From Candidatus Desantisiibacteriota bacterium (GTDB taxonomy: Bacteria > JACRDZ01), in the NCBI GenBank assembly GCA_016209155.1, contig JACQWU010000110.1, positions 741 to 6,965 on the forward strand: 6,225 nucleotides of DNA, in the 5' to 3' direction. The stretch's first letter is position 1. Each line of letters opens with the position of its first letter. The position numbers and the translations under genes were made by a program. Below are positions 5,560 through 6,225 of the stretch, one piece after another. The notes beneath the pieces were generated by a model. The model saw nothing but the letters and a program-made list of their open reading frames with translations, was not told the DNA's origin and did no database searches.

Positions 5560-6225
5560 CTACCGTCTTAAATTATTAGCTATACCAAGCATTTCATCTG
5601 ATGTCTGTATTGCTTTTGAATTAATTTCATAAGCACGCTGACTTACGATCAAATTAACCATTTCTTCTATAACTTTAACATTTGACATTTCCAGAAATCC
5701 CTGAGCAAGTGTTCCCATACCCTGGGTTCCGGGTTTACCTGTTATTGCATCACCCGAAGAACCTGTTGTGAGATATAAATTTCTACCGATACTATTTAAT
5801 CCTGCGGGATTCACAAAACGTGCCAGTTCAATAGTACCCAATTGCTGTGGTGCTGCCTGTCCGGCTAATAATACTGATACTGTTCCGTCTGTACCTATAG
5901 AAATGTTTGTTGTTCCCTGAGGGATGCTAAGTTCAGGCTGAAGGGGAAGTCCGTCTGAATTTACAATCTGGCCGTCACCATTTAACTTAAAAGCACCGGC
6001 ACGCGTATAAGCTTCGGTACCGTCAGGCTGGATTACTCTGAAAAATCCATCACCTTCAATAACCAGGTCCAGAGGATTCTCGGTTTCCTGAAAATCACCC
6101 TGTGAAAAAATTTTTTGCGCGGCAACAGGTCTTGAACCATGCCCTACCTGAATTCCGGTTGGAGCCTCAGCTCCGGCGCTTACAGATGCACCGGCCGGTT
6201 TTATTGTCTGATACAGCAAATCCTG
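5560..6225 (-). CDS. flgG: FlgG, flagellar distal rod protein (5' end outside window)
   Basis: FlgG builds the distal rod, the part of the drive shaft that passes through the P and L rings. The reading frame is open to the window edge at 6225 and stops with TAG at 5562-5560, giving 221 residues. Full-length FlgG is about 260 residues, so roughly 40 N-terminal residues, including the conserved N-terminal rod motif, lie outside. The visible part starts [13 protein letters not shown] and shows the family landmarks in order: [71 protein letters not shown], and the C-terminal helix [20 protein letters not shown]. The QVG.G.RPVA and GDGFF...PDGT blocks favour FlgG over FlgF. The internal TTG at 6219 should not be taken as the start. 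flgA follows after 8 nt, and its ribosome binding site overlaps the flgG stop codon, so the two are probably translationally coupled. Confidence 0.97.
   Translation of the reverse strand, partial: QDLLYQTIKPAGASVSAGAEAPTGIQVGHGSRPVAAQKIFSQGDFQETENPLDLVIEGDGFFRVIQPDGTEAYTRAGAFKLNGDGQIVNSDGLPLQPELSIPQGTTNISIGTDGTVSVLLAGQAAPQQLGTIELARFVNPAGLNSIGRNLYLTTGSSGDAITGKPGTQGMGTLAQGFLEMSNVKVIEEMVNLIVSQRAYEINSKAIQTSDEMLGIANNLRR

Noticed and set aside
6217-6219. TTG at 6219 as the start of flgG
   Set aside because: The frame stays open to the window edge and the residues before it (QD) match the conserved FlgG sequence, so the gene simply continues outside.

Overview
The window is one piece of a flagellar gene cluster. 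Every gene lies on the minus strand, so the reading order runs from high to low coordinates: flgG (5' end outside the window) - flgA - flgH - flgI - flgJ - flgM - flgN - flgK (3' end outside the window). The DNA is AT-rich by eye. P-ring (FlgI) and L-ring (FlgH) genes imply an outer membrane, so the host is a Gram-negative-type bacterium. The same gene order is familiar from deltaproteobacterial and several deep-branching or candidate-phylum genomes. I cannot name the phylum from this window; the heptamer tandem repeats and the short intergenic palindrome are reminiscent of uncultured candidate-phylum genomes, but that is only an impression.

Layout: 6225-5560 encodes most of the distal rod protein FlgG. 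FlgA (P-ring chaperone) follows after 8 nt, then FlgH (L-ring) and FlgI (P-ring), with a perfect 9-bp-stem palindrome in the flgH-flgI gap. Next are a single-domain FlgJ (rod-cap/rod-binding part only), FlgM (anti-sigma-28), FlgN (chaperone for FlgK/FlgL) and FlgK (first hook-filament junction protein, 509 residues visible). The set covers the switch from rod and ring building to hook-filament junction building. FlgM, which holds back sigma-28 until the hook is complete, and FlgN, which handles FlgK, sit exactly at that boundary. No plus-strand gene is credible, and no gap between genes exceeds 100 nt.

The notable features are in the junctions, not in the gene content. (1) A ten-unit, 7-bp tandem array has invaded the 3' end of flgA. 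It removes a normal stop, gives FlgA an Arg-rich low-complexity tail and makes the flgA frame run 71 nt into flgH; array length modulo 3 determines how flgA ends relative to flgH. (2) A different 7-bp array (four units) sits just upstream of the flgK ribosome binding site. (3) The flgJ-flgM gap has a long AT-rich inverted repeat that covers one of two candidate flgM ribosome binding sites, overlapping a weak sigma-28-like promoter match. (4) flgM contains an 11-A homopolymer. (5) FlgH lacks the usual lipoprotein cysteine. I see no wholly new biological system here; the best candidates for something undescribed are the repeat-controlled flgA/flgH junction and the flgM leader.
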